Shown here piece after piece: positions 1 to 6,816 of a DNA stretch of 12,160 bases. The translations under genes and the position numbers were made by a program. Position 1 is the stretch's first letter. Every line of letters starts with the position of its first letter. The stretch comes from an uncultured Acetatifactor sp. (GTDB lineage: Bacteria; Bacillota; Clostridia; Lachnospirales; Lachnospiraceae). The stretch is from contig CAJTVB010000050.1 of NCBI GenBank assembly GCA_910579755.1, forward strand, positions 1-12,160. The letters run 5' to 3'. The notes below the pieces were generated by a model. It was not told where the DNA came from. It made no database searches and worked only from the letters and a program-made list of their open reading frames with translations.

Positions 1-1352
1 TTCAAGAGTTGGTGCGGGATATTAAAAAGGGCCTGATAGCAAAAGTCATTGTCTACAAACTTGACCGTATCAGCCGTTCCATTCTGGACTTCGCAACCAT
101 GATGGAGCTGTTCCAGCAGTACAATGTGGAGTTTGTTTCTTCCACGGAAAAATTTGATACGTCCACGCCGATTGGCAGGGCTATGTTGAATATCTGTATC
201 GTGTTCGCCCAACTGGAACGGGAAACCATACAAAAGCGGGTAACGGACGCTTATTATGCACGGTGCAAGCGCGGCTTCTACATGGGTGGGCGTATTCCCT
301 ATGGCTACCGTCTGACGAACACGGTCATTGACAATATCCGCACTTCCATGTATGAGGAAGTCCCGGAAGAAAGCGAACAGTTAAAGCTGATTTACTCCAT
401 GTATGCGGACACGGACAATTCCCTCGGAGATATTGTGCGGTATTTAAATGAACACCAGATTAAAAATCTGCGTGGTGCAAACTGGAACACCGCCCGTATC
501 AGTGAAATGCTCCGTAATCCCGTATATGTCGAAGCTGACATTGATGTGTATCAGTTTTTCCAAAGCCAAGGTGCAAACATCTATAATCCGGCAAGTGATT
601 TCACGGGTTACAATGCCTGCTATCTCTACAAAGGTACTGTTTCCACTTCAAGAAAGCAAAGTGACCTGTCCAACAAAGAGATTGTGCTTGCGCCGCATAA
701 GGGTTTTATCCCCTCTAAGACATGGTTGGCGTGCCGCATACGGTGTCTGAACAACCGACAGTCCACAAAGACCTGTAAACCCAAAAACTCATGGCTTGTA
801 GGCAAGGTAAAATGCGGCAACTGTGGTTATGCTCTGACAATCCGCAAGGCAAAAACAAAGTGGGGACGATACTTTGTTTGCAGCCAGTCGGGAAGCAGGG
901 GAAGCAACTGCACAGGGGCAGGCTGTACGGTTTATGCAGACGTTTTGGAAGAATATATGCTTGGTGCAATCAAAGAAAGACTGTCGGAGTTTCAGAAACT
1001 TTCCTGTATATCTGACACAGGGGAGGAACACGCAAACATGACGAAAAAAATCCGTCTGACACAGATTGAGGAAGAAATCGAAGAACTTCTCTCCAAAGTG
1101 TCCGGGGCAAGCGGCGTTCTGATGAAGTACATAGACGAAAAAGTATCAGAACTGGACGCGGAACAAAAGGCTTTGCAGGAAGAAATCGTTACGGCAAATG
1201 TCACAGACACAGAGGGCAGATTGAAGCAGATAACCAATCATGTGAAAACATGGGAAATGCTCTCTTTCGAGGACAGACAGGCGGTAGTCGATACCCTTGT
1301 CAAGGTTATTCGGATTGCAGACGGAAACATTAAAATCACTTGGAACATTTAA
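1..1352 (+). CDS. Large serine recombinase (site-specific integrase), 5' end cut by window edge
   Basis: The reading frame is open to the window edge, so the gene starts upstream; the TTG at 9 is not a convincing start. About 449 codons are visible. Counting from the codon at 9, the motif YKLDRISRS (residues 16-24) is the conserved arginine region of the serine-recombinase catalytic domain. The segment from about 80 to 170 (GRIPYGYRL, then NWNTARISEMLRNPVY) is the Recombinase domain. A zinc ribbon follows with C269, C272, C291 and C301 or C306, and then a charged coiled coil at about 345-395. The catalytic serine should lie just outside the window. Full-length relatives are about 500-560 residues, so roughly 90 residues are missing. 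Such enzymes integrate and excise phages and conjugative or mobilizable elements without topoisomerase intermediates. Its position at the edge of accessory DNA beside a toxin-antitoxin pair fits an element-encoded integrase. The domain assignment is secure; the identity of the element is not visible. Confidence 0.93.
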   Translation, partial: QELVRDIKKGLIAKVIVYKLDRISRSILDFATMMELFQQYNVEFVSSTEKFDTSTPIGRAMLNICIVFAQLERETIQKRVTDAYYARCKRGFYMGGRIPYGYRLTNTVIDNIRTSMYEEVPEESEQLKLIYSMYADTDNSLGDIVRYLNEHQIKNLRGANWNTARISEMLRNPVYVEADIDVYQFFQSQGANIYNPASDFTGYNACYLYKGTVSTSRKQSDLSNKEIVLAPHKGFIPSKTWLACRIRCLNNRQSTKTCKPKNSWLVGKVKCGNCGYALTIRKAKTKWGRYFVCSQSGSRGSNCTGAGCTVYADVLEEYMLGAIKERLSEFQKLSCISDTGEEHANMTKKIRLTQIEEEIEELLSKVSGASGVLMKYIDEKVSELDAEQKALQEEIVTANVTDTEGRLKQITNHVKTWEMLSFEDRQAVVDTLVKVIRIADGNIKITWNI

Positions 1353-1409
1353 CGATTAAGCATGAAAGACTAAGCCACACAGTTTAGAGGAAAATTTAAT
1401 AAAAATCTG

Positions 1410-1439
1410 TTGATAAGCCAATACTAAATACCGTATAAT
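1410..1439 (+). promoter_or_regulatory. Sigma-A promoter for the toxin-antitoxin pair
   Basis: TTGATA at 1410-1415 and a perfect TATAAT at 1434-1439 are separated by 18 bases. Transcription should start near 1446, leaving a leader of about 40 bases before the antitoxin ATG at 1487, with a GAAGGGAAG ribosome site at 1471-1479. The location directly upstream of the two-gene cassette supports it as the cassette promoter. No clear operator palindrome was recognised. Confidence 0.7.
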
Positions 1440-1486
1440 AATGAAGAAGAACGTTTCATAGAAAATAGTCGAAGGGAAGTGATACT

Positions 1487-1657
1487 ATGGCACCTGCAGC
1501 ACAGGCAATCAGAAATCAAGAAGTCCTAAATACTGAATATTCCGAAAAAGCAGCCATAGGCGCATTATATGATGAACTCTCCAAAGGAATAAATAGTATG
1601 AAAAAAGGCGATGTTTATACGATTGATGAAGCTTGGGAGGAAATTGACAAAATATAA
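1487..1657 (+). CDS. Small putative antitoxin of a type II toxin-antitoxin pair
   Basis: This 56-codon ORF starts at an ATG with a good ribosome binding site (GAAGGGAAG, 1471-1479). Its TAA stop shares one base with the ATG of the toxin gene (TAATG), the classic translational coupling of antitoxin and toxin. The protein is acidic toward its C-terminus (GDVYTIDEAWEEIDKI). This resembles the toxin-wrapping C-terminal part of Phd- or RelB-like antitoxins, but the family cannot be named confidently. An in-frame stop at 1466-1468 rules out an N-terminal extension from an upstream start. At 56 residues it is shorter than usual antitoxins (about 70-90), and no clear DNA-binding ribbon-helix-helix or Phd fold is visible at the N-terminus. 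It may therefore neutralise the toxin without repressing the operon well, or be a shortened derivative. The call rests mainly on position, coupling and composition. Confidence 0.72.
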   Translation: MAPAAQAIRNQEVLNTEYSEKAAIGALYDELSKGINSMKKGDVYTIDEAWEEIDKI

Positions 1658-1998
1658 TGTCGGAAAAACCAAAGAAATATAAAATCGTAATATCCAAAGA
1701 TGCTCTCTCGGATATTAAATCAACAAAAAAATATATTCTCGACACCTTCAAATATCGAGAATACGCGGAAAACTTTTCAAAGAAGATAAAGAAGGCTATC
1801 AAAGAGCTGGATTCCTTTCCCAAAGGCTATGAAGCTACGGGATATGTAATTGAGGGATTGAGCATTTATTTCAAGCCTTACAGTACATATTTAATCTTCT
1901 TTGTTGTGGAGGATTCCACCATTACGGTAATCCGGGTCTTGAAAGACCGCATGTATTGGCAGTCGATTATAAAGAAAATGCAGAAAATCAACAGATAG
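1657..1998 (+). CDS. RelE/ParE-family toxin of a type II toxin-antitoxin system
   Basis: The 113-residue basic protein has the layout of ParE/RelE toxins. It begins with a beta strand and helix (YKIVISKDALSDI, residues 8-20), and a second helix pair with A37, F40 and I44 leads into AIKELDSFP (47-55). It ends with two antiparallel strands (YLIFFVVEDSTITVIRVLKD, 78-97) followed by RMYW. ParE members poison DNA gyrase and RelE members cleave mRNA on the ribosome; which applies here cannot be told from sequence. The start ATG overlaps the antitoxin stop by one base, with GGGAGG at 1635-1640 inside the antitoxin gene. The strongly A/T-rich composition differs from the biotin operon downstream and suggests acquired DNA. 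In a mobile element such a pair typically stabilises the element. Confidence 0.87.
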   Translation: MSEKPKKYKIVISKDALSDIKSTKKYILDTFKYREYAENFSKKIKKAIKELDSFPKGYEATGYVIEGLSIYFKPYSTYLIFFVVEDSTITVIRVLKDRMYWQSIIKKMQKINR

Positions 1999-2114
1999 AT
2001 TTACTTCAATCCTCCCGTTTCGGCGAAGCCTTGCGTATCACACAGGATCGGCTGGACGCCAAAAACTTCTATGCATTCAATCCTGCCTTTGACAGGTGCG
2101 AGAGCTGTGACTGA
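1995..2114 (+). pseudogene. Possible C-terminal remnant of an unrecognised gene
   Basis: Directly after the toxin, in another frame, 39 codons read through to TGA at 2112-2114 and look protein-like. The segment ends in LDAKNFYAFNPAFDRCESCD with a terminal CxxC. The frame is open back to 1854, inside the toxin gene, but has no plausible start codon or ribosome binding site. It could be the tail of a gene truncated when the toxin-antitoxin cassette or the element end arrived. I do not recognise the family, and it may be a chance open frame. Confidence 0.3.
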
Positions 2115-2169
2115 GAACAGAGGGAAAGCAGCGGCTGTAAAACACAAATGCAATATTTCTGAATAACTG

Positions 2170-2215
2170 ACCGGCAGGAAAGTCCTTTATGGAAGGGGAC
2201 GTTCCTGCCGGTTTT
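2170..2215 (+). terminator. Hairpin with short T run, probable terminator before the biotin operon
   Basis: ACCGGCAGGAA at 2170-2180 is perfectly complementary to TTCCTGCCGGT at 2202-2212, an 11-bp G/C-rich stem. The loop can pair further (GTCC with GGAC), and TTTT follows at 2212-2215. The T run is short. The hairpin separates the accessory genes on the left from the biotin promoter, which starts about 35 bases downstream. Confidence 0.6.
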
Positions 2216-2227
2216 CCTGCAGACAAA

Positions 2228-2257
2228 TTGTAACCCATATATAATATTGGTTGACAA
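2228..2257 (+). promoter_or_regulatory. BirA-type biotin operator
   Basis: TTGTAACC at 2228-2235 and GGTTGACAA at 2249-2257 form an imperfect inverted repeat around a 13-base A/T-rich spacer. This matches the general form of the BirA box known in bacteria (TTGTnAACC, about 14-16 bases, GGTTnACAA); the left half is one base short. The right half contains the -35 hexamer of the biotin promoter, so bound biotinyl-AMP-BirA would block RNA polymerase. The presence of biotin genes downstream makes the assignment strong. The repressor gene itself is not in the window. Confidence 0.77.
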
Positions 2258-2279
2258 TAAGGTTTTCGTCCGATATAAT
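2251..2279 (+). promoter_or_regulatory. Biotin operon promoter
   Basis: Perfect consensus TTGACA (2251-2256) and TATAAT (2274-2279) lie 17 bases apart. Transcription should begin near 2286, giving a leader of about 73 bases to the first gene. The -35 box sits inside the right half of the BirA-type operator. A very strong promoter gated by biotin is expected: high expression when biotin is scarce and tight repression when it is plentiful. Confidence 0.85.
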
Positions 2280-2358
2280 GCAAAATGCATCCTGCCCTGT
2301 CAATATCGGAAACGTCCGGACAACACAGGTGGGAAAGTAGCTGAACGAGAGGATATTT

Positions 2359-2853
2359 ATGAAAAACAGAGAGAAGATCCGAGAAATGACCGTAACCGCC
2401 CTGTTGGCGACCCTGCTGGCCGTGTTTGGCATGTTCAAGCTTCCCAGTATCATTCCGGGCTGCGAGTTCCAGCTTTCGGCTCCTTTTGCTGTGTGCATTG
2501 CGGCCTGTTTCGGTTTTAAGAGATATCTCAGGATAGGCATCCTGGCCAGCGCAATCAACCTGATTCTGAGCACCCATACCATCATGAACGTCACCATAGC
2601 CATGATATTCCGGCTGGTGGCGGGAGGAATCTTGTTGATTTTCGGCGTGAATCCGCTGACCATCGTCATCAGCGGCCCGCTGGGGACAGTGGCCGGACGG
2701 GTGGTACTGGGAGGAATTTCGGGTACGAATCCCCTGGCGCTGATTGCCGCAGCCGTGCCGGGCATGGTGTTCACGGCTGTGGGTGCGGCGGTGATATATC
2801 CAGTGATGAAACGTCTGGTGCGAAGGGAGGCTGCTGCGCTGGCGCAGCCCTGA
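2359..2853 (+). CDS. Biotin-regulated integral membrane protein, possible ECF S-component or precursor transporter
   Basis: First gene of the biotin operon, 164 residues, with ribosome site GAGAGG at 2347-2352. Hydrophobic stretches at about 11-26, 40-53, 57-72, 78-97, 98-117 and 126-149 suggest five or six membrane helices and a short charged C-terminal tail. Size and layout fit small substrate-binding S-components of energy-coupling factor transporters, but I do not see the usual BioY signature, so it is probably not canonical BioY. Distinctive motifs are PGCEFQLSAPF (33-43), which recalls the loop after the first helix of S-components, AMIFRLVAGG (81-90) and ISGPLGTVAGR (104-114). Its position directly behind a BirA-type operator and ahead of a BioW fusion suggests import of biotin or a precursor, such as pimelate, the BioW substrate. 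That function is inference; membrane location is well supported. Confidence 0.75.
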   Translation: MKNREKIREMTVTALLATLLAVFGMFKLPSIIPGCEFQLSAPFAVCIAACFGFKRYLRIGILASAINLILSTHTIMNVTIAMIFRLVAGGILLIFGVNPLTIVISGPLGTVAGRVVLGGISGTNPLALIAAAVPGMVFTAVGAAVIYPVMKRLVRREAAALAQP

Positions 2854-2935
2854 TATCCTGCATGGCTGATCCGATATCCGGTTGCCTGCGGCGCAGAGGC
2901 GGAAGATTGACATAACAAGATACAGAGGAAACAAA

Positions 2936-4912
2936 ATGAATCGTTACAGCATCAAAATGAGAGCATCGAACAAAGAGGAAGGCCATATCTCCGGGGCGGA
3001 AAAAATCATCCCGGAGGAAGAACTGGAGCAGTACTGCGCGCGGCTCCTGACCAGAGCTCTGCGACACAGCAAGGGAAAGCCTGATTTCATCAATCTGAAG
3101 ATCGAAGCCGTGAGGGAAGAGGAAATCCTGCACCTTCCGGCACTGAAAGTAACTACGATAGCGACTTCTTCCCCGGAGGAAGGCATGGAGGTGGTGTTGG
3201 ATTATCTGCGCAGGCTGGGGCTGGAGCGGGCGGAGGAGATTCTGGCCCTCTGGAAGCAGAGCTACTGCATGCGGGGCGCCATGCTGCTGGACGCGGACAC
3301 ACTCAGACGGCTGGAGCCGGACAGAGACCGGGGCATCCGCGCCACCTACATGGACATGGAGACGGAGGATGCGGAAAGGCAGTCTGCCTGCGGGGGAAAG
3401 AACCATTTCAATGAAGCGCTTGTGCTGGCCACGAAGGTGGTGAACCATCCCAATATTCTGGCGGAGCTATGCATTTCCGATGATCCGGACTATGTCACCG
3501 GCTATATCGCCTCCAGAGAGTTCGGCTACGTGCGCATCACCACGCTGAAAGGACTGGGCAGCCCTCTGGGCGGGCGCATCTTTCTGTTCCGAGGGACTGA
3601 TGGGGAGCGGGACGACTGCATCCGCTATCTTCAGCAGCAGAAGGTGCTGGTCCATGTGGGCGACAAAGCATCGACACCTGCCGCCCATAGCAGGGTGTCC
3701 CATGAGTCTGGAAAGCTATACGAAAGAAAGGGAACAAATCCTGTGGATAAATGGAAACGTATGGAAGAGGAGCTGCAGGCCCTTCGGGAACAGCATCTGT
3801 ACCGTGAAATCAAGGTCATCGAGAGCCCTCAGCGCGCCCATGTCCGGTACCGGGGCAGGGACATGCTGATGCTGGCCTCCAACTCCTATCTGGATCTATG
3901 TGACGAAGCCCAGGTGAAAGCATATGCGGCAAAGGTCCTGATGGAGTACGGCACCGGTTCCGGCGGTTCCCGTCTCACCACCGGAACCGGTATCTGCCAT
4001 ACCCAGTTGGAGGATGCCCTGGCCCGGTTCAAGGGCCGAGAGGCGGCAATCGTGTTCAACACGGGCTTTGCGGCCAACAGCGGCGTCATCCCCTGCCTGT
4101 GCAGGGAGGGAGACGTCATCTACAGCGACGAGAAAAACCACGCCAGCATCATTGACGGGTGCAGGCAGTCCAGGGCGGAGACAGTGGTCTACCGGCACAA
4201 CGACATGGCGGATCTGGAACGGAAGATTCGGGAGCGCCAGGGAAGACAGGGGCTGATCGTCAGCGACGGGGTCTTCAGCATGGATGGGGATATCGTAAAC
4301 CTGCCGGGGCTCGTGGAGCTGGCTGACGCTTACGGCCTGCTGTCCATGATAGACGAAGCCCATGCCACCGGCGTAATCGGAGACACCGGCCGGGGCTGCG
4401 AGGAACATTTCCACATGGAGGGACAGGTGGATATCCTCATGGGAACTCTCAGTAAGGCCATCGGCGCGGAGGGCGGTTATGTCTGCGGCTCCCGCACACT
4501 GACAGAATACTTGAAGAACAAGGCCAGGAGCTATATTTTCTCCACCTCCCTTTCTCCCGTGACCATGGCGGCGGCAAAGCGGGCCCTGGAGCTGATAGAG
4601 AAGGAACCCTGGCGTGTTGAGCGGCTGCAGGAGAACATCAGTCATTTCTGCGGCCAGCTTCGGGAGCACGGCGTGGAAGCAGATTCGGAAACCGCCATTA
4701 TACCGATTCGGATCGGAGAGGAAGAGAAGGCTGTAAAGGTTTCCGCAAGGCTGATGGAGCAGGGATTTTTCATCCCCGCCATCCGCTATCCCACGGTGAA
4801 AAAAGGGGAAGCCATGCTGCGTGCTGCACTGATGGCCACCCACACGAAGGAAGAGCTGGCAGCCGCAGCCGCGGCCATAGCGGAAGCAATCGATTATTGT
4901 GGCGGCTGTTAA
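2936..4912 (+). CDS. bioWF: Bifunctional BioW-BioF fusion: 6-carboxyhexanoate-CoA ligase / 8-amino-7-oxononanoate synthase
   Basis: A 658-residue fusion catalysing the first two biotin steps: pimelate + CoA + ATP to pimeloyl-CoA, then decarboxylative condensation with L-alanine to KAPA. Residues 1 to about 243 are BioW: YSIKMRAS (4-11), HISGAEKI (17-24), HSKGKPDFINLKIE (44-57) and GYVRITTLKGLGSPLGGR (197-214). A charged linker of about 30 residues follows. Residues from about 273 to 655 are BioF, a fold-type I PLP enzyme: SNSYLDL (315-321), GTGSGGSRLTTGT (339-351), DEAHATGVIG (473-482), the PLP lysine K507 in GTLSKAIG and RAALMATHT (629-637). Both domains are near the full length of the separate enzymes (about 250 and 385), so both should be active. 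The start at 2936 is chosen because AGAGGAA lies 5 bases upstream and BioW proteins begin this way; an upstream in-frame TTG at 2882 is unsupported. The fusion should pass pimeloyl-CoA directly between active sites (inference). Confidence 0.95.
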   Translation: MNRYSIKMRASNKEEGHISGAEKIIPEEELEQYCARLLTRALRHSKGKPDFINLKIEAVREEEILHLPALKVTTIATSSPEEGMEVVLDYLRRLGLERAEEILALWKQSYCMRGAMLLDADTLRRLEPDRDRGIRATYMDMETEDAERQSACGGKNHFNEALVLATKVVNHPNILAELCISDDPDYVTGYIASREFGYVRITTLKGLGSPLGGRIFLFRGTDGERDDCIRYLQQQKVLVHVGDKASTPAAHSRVSHESGKLYERKGTNPVDKWKRMEEELQALREQHLYREIKVIESPQRAHVRYRGRDMLMLASNSYLDLCDEAQVKAYAAKVLMEYGTGSGGSRLTTGTGICHTQLEDALARFKGREAAIVFNTGFAANSGVIPCLCREGDVIYSDEKNHASIIDGCRQSRAETVVYRHNDMADLERKIRERQGRQGLIVSDGVFSMDGDIVNLPGLVELADAYGLLSMIDEAHATGVIGDTGRGCEEHFHMEGQVDILMGTLSKAIGAEGGYVCGSRTLTEYLKNKARSYIFSTSLSPVTMAAAKRALELIEKEPWRVERLQENISHFCGQLREHGVEADSETAIIPIRIGEEEKAVKVSARLMEQGFFIPAIRYPTVKKGEAMLRAALMATHTKEELAAAAAAIAEAIDYCGGC

Positions 4913-5037
4913 TCAAAACAAAAAATCATTAATGGCTGCGGAGATTGCCTGTCCAGTACCATTGTCCTGTGCCAGGCATATCTTGAACATAAAAATATCC
5001 GGAACTTTCCGAACATACGAAAGGAGCAAGCATAATC

Positions 5038-6012
5038 ATGGGCATCGTACAGGAACTTAAAGAAAAAGCGCTCACCACCGGGGACATTTCCCGGGAGGAG
5101 GCGTTGCTGCTGGCGGAGGCTCCCCTGGAGGAGCTTGCGGGGGCTGCGGAGGAGATCCGCAGGAAAAAGTGTGGCCGGGGCTTTGATTTATGCACCATTG
5201 TCAACGGCAAATGCGGACGCTGTCCCGAGGACTGCAAATACTGCGCCCAGAGCGCCCGCTACCAGGCCAAGTGCACAGAAGCCTATAACCTCCTGCCCAC
5301 GGAAAAGCTTCTGGAGGGAGCCAGGCGGGCCAAGGCCGGAGGGGCGCTGCGCTATTCCATCGTCACCTCCGGCAGGAGGCTTTCTGACCATGAGGTGGAG
5401 CTGGCCTGTGAAAGCATCAGCGCCATCCGGCAGAACACCGGCATACAGGTCTGCGTGTCCTTCGGCCTGCTGGAGGAAGGGCAGTTCCGGAAGATAAAGG
5501 AGGCGGGCGCTTCCCGGGTGCATTGCAACCTGGAATCTTCCGCCGGATTCTTTCCGAAGATATGCACTACCCATACCTACCAGGACAAAATTGATACTCT
5601 GAAAGCGGCCCGGAGGGCAGGCTTGTCCGTCTGCTCCGGGGGCATTCTGGGGCTGGGAGAGGCCATGGAAGACCGAATTGACATGGTGCTCACTGTCAGG
5701 GAACTGGGGGTGAAGTCCGTCCCCATCAACCTTCTGAACCCTATTCCTGGTACGCCCCTGGAGCACAGGAAGCCCCTGACCGATCAGGAGGCCAGGCGCT
5801 GCGTGGCCCTCTTCCGGTTCCTGATTCCGGACGCATCCATCCGGCTGGCAGGAGGGAGAGGCCTTTTGGACGACAAGGGAGAGCAGTGTTTTCGGAGCGG
5901 CGCCAATGCGGCCATCTCCGGGGACATGCTGACCACGGCGGGAATCACGGTGGAGAGGGATTCAGAAATGGTGAAGAATCTGGGATTTGAGGTGAGGCTT
6001 TGCAATGAGTGA
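5038..6012 (+). CDS. bioB: Biotin synthase, divergent anaerobe-type radical SAM enzyme
   Basis: The 324-residue enzyme inserts sulfur into dethiobiotin to make biotin. The radical SAM cluster motif is C62-x3-C66-x2-C69 (CPEDCKYCAQS). Of the auxiliary-cluster ligands known in E. coli BioB, C128 and C188 correspond to C139 (QVCVSFG) and C199 (VCSGGILGLGE), and R260 to R269 (RLAGGR). The C97 position is Ser (S107 in RYSIVTSG). The substrate motif NHNLDTS is changed to HCNLESS (162-168). Extra cysteines occur at 45, 52, 59 and 163. These differences fit the separate BioB type of strict anaerobes, for which a different auxiliary Fe-S cluster has, to my recollection, been reported. The start has AAGGAG at 5021-5026, 11 bases upstream. 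The gap after bioWF is 125 bases without a convincing promoter; bioD overlaps its end by 8 bases. Confidence 0.95.
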   Translation: MGIVQELKEKALTTGDISREEALLLAEAPLEELAGAAEEIRRKKCGRGFDLCTIVNGKCGRCPEDCKYCAQSARYQAKCTEAYNLLPTEKLLEGARRAKAGGALRYSIVTSGRRLSDHEVELACESISAIRQNTGIQVCVSFGLLEEGQFRKIKEAGASRVHCNLESSAGFFPKICTTHTYQDKIDTLKAARRAGLSVCSGGILGLGEAMEDRIDMVLTVRELGVKSVPINLLNPIPGTPLEHRKPLTDQEARRCVALFRFLIPDASIRLAGGRGLLDDKGEQCFRSGANAAISGDMLTTAGITVERDSEMVKNLGFEVRLCNE

Positions 6013-6733
6013 AGGAATGAGGGACGGAATCAAAAAAGAATTAAAGAAGGCGAAGAAAATCTTCATCGTAGGAACCGGCACGGATGTGGGCAAGACCTAT
6101 GTGACGGGTCTGATCCTGAAGAAGCTGAGGGAAAGCGGCAGGCTCGCAGGCTACTATAAGGCGGCCATGAGCGGCAACGTGCGCAGGAGTGACGGCACTC
6201 TGGTTCCGGGGGATGCCCTCCATGTGAAGGAGGTATCCGGCATCGGACAGCCCCTGGAGCAGATGTGCCCCTATGTCTATGAACATGCGGTATCACCCCA
6301 CCTGGCCTCCAGGCTGGAGGGGAATCCGGTGGAGCTTGACATGGTGGAGAAGGGCTTCCGGGAAGTGTGCAGGGAGTACGACTATGTGACCATGGAGGGA
6401 AGCGGCGGCATCCTTTGCCCGGTCTGCTTCGACCAGGCGGAAATCTGGCTGGAGGACGTGATTGCCAGACTGGAGCTGTCCTGTTTGCTCATTGCCGACG
6501 CAGGGCTGGGTACCATCAACAATGTGGTGCTGACCGCGGAATACATGCGCTCCCGGGGCATCCCCTTAAAGGGCATCCTCTTCAACCGCTTCCACCCAGG
6601 AAATGTCATGGAAGAGGACAATGTGCGGATGTGCCGGCACCGGACAGGGCTGAAGGTCATCACCTGCGTGGAGGAAGGGGCAAAGGAGCTTGCTCTGGAC
6701 GGCGATGCGCTGGCGGCGCTGTATGAGGAATGA
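6005..6733 (+). CDS. bioD: Dethiobiotin synthetase
   Basis: A 242-residue ATP-dependent enzyme that closes the ureido ring of 7,8-diaminopelargonate with CO2 to give dethiobiotin. The P-loop is GTGTDVGKT (23-31, with K30 and T31), followed by the substrate lysine K52 in GYYKAAMSG and EGSGGI (131-136) where E. coli BioD has EGAGG. SPHLAS (97-102) is the substrate-contact segment. Length is close to the family norm of about 225-240, with about 17 extra N-terminal residues. The ATG at 6005 overlaps the last 8 bases of bioB and has GAGGTGAGG at 5989-5997, so translation is coupled; a downstream in-frame ATG at codon 5 is possible. It supplies the substrate of BioB encoded just upstream. Confidence 0.94.
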   Translation: MSEGMRDGIKKELKKAKKIFIVGTGTDVGKTYVTGLILKKLRESGRLAGYYKAAMSGNVRRSDGTLVPGDALHVKEVSGIGQPLEQMCPYVYEHAVSPHLASRLEGNPVELDMVEKGFREVCREYDYVTMEGSGGILCPVCFDQAEIWLEDVIARLELSCLLIADAGLGTINNVVLTAEYMRSRGIPLKGILFNRFHPGNVMEEDNVRMCRHRTGLKVITCVEEGAKELALDGDALAALYEE

Positions 6734-6816
6734 CTTTGGGCTTGAGATATTGGTGATGACGAGTGCTTTGAAAGCAGAGAATGATATCATTTATTATAGA
6801 AAGAAGGGAACCCCAT

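Noticed and set aside
2077..2934. Long minus-strand open frames opposite the membrane protein and bioWF
   Set aside because: They are antisense to a well-supported gene, have low-complexity or unnatural composition, and lack ribosome sites.
3896..4843. 315-codon minus-strand frame opposite the BioF domain
   Set aside because: It is a shadow of G/C-rich coding sequence; no domain motifs are visible and the + strand carries all BioF catalytic motifs.
6768..6797. Promoter-like TTGAAA and TATTAT with an 18-base spacer in the bioD-bioA gap
   Set aside because: Transcription would start at about 6804, inside the bioA ribosome binding site, so it is unlikely to give a useful bioA message.
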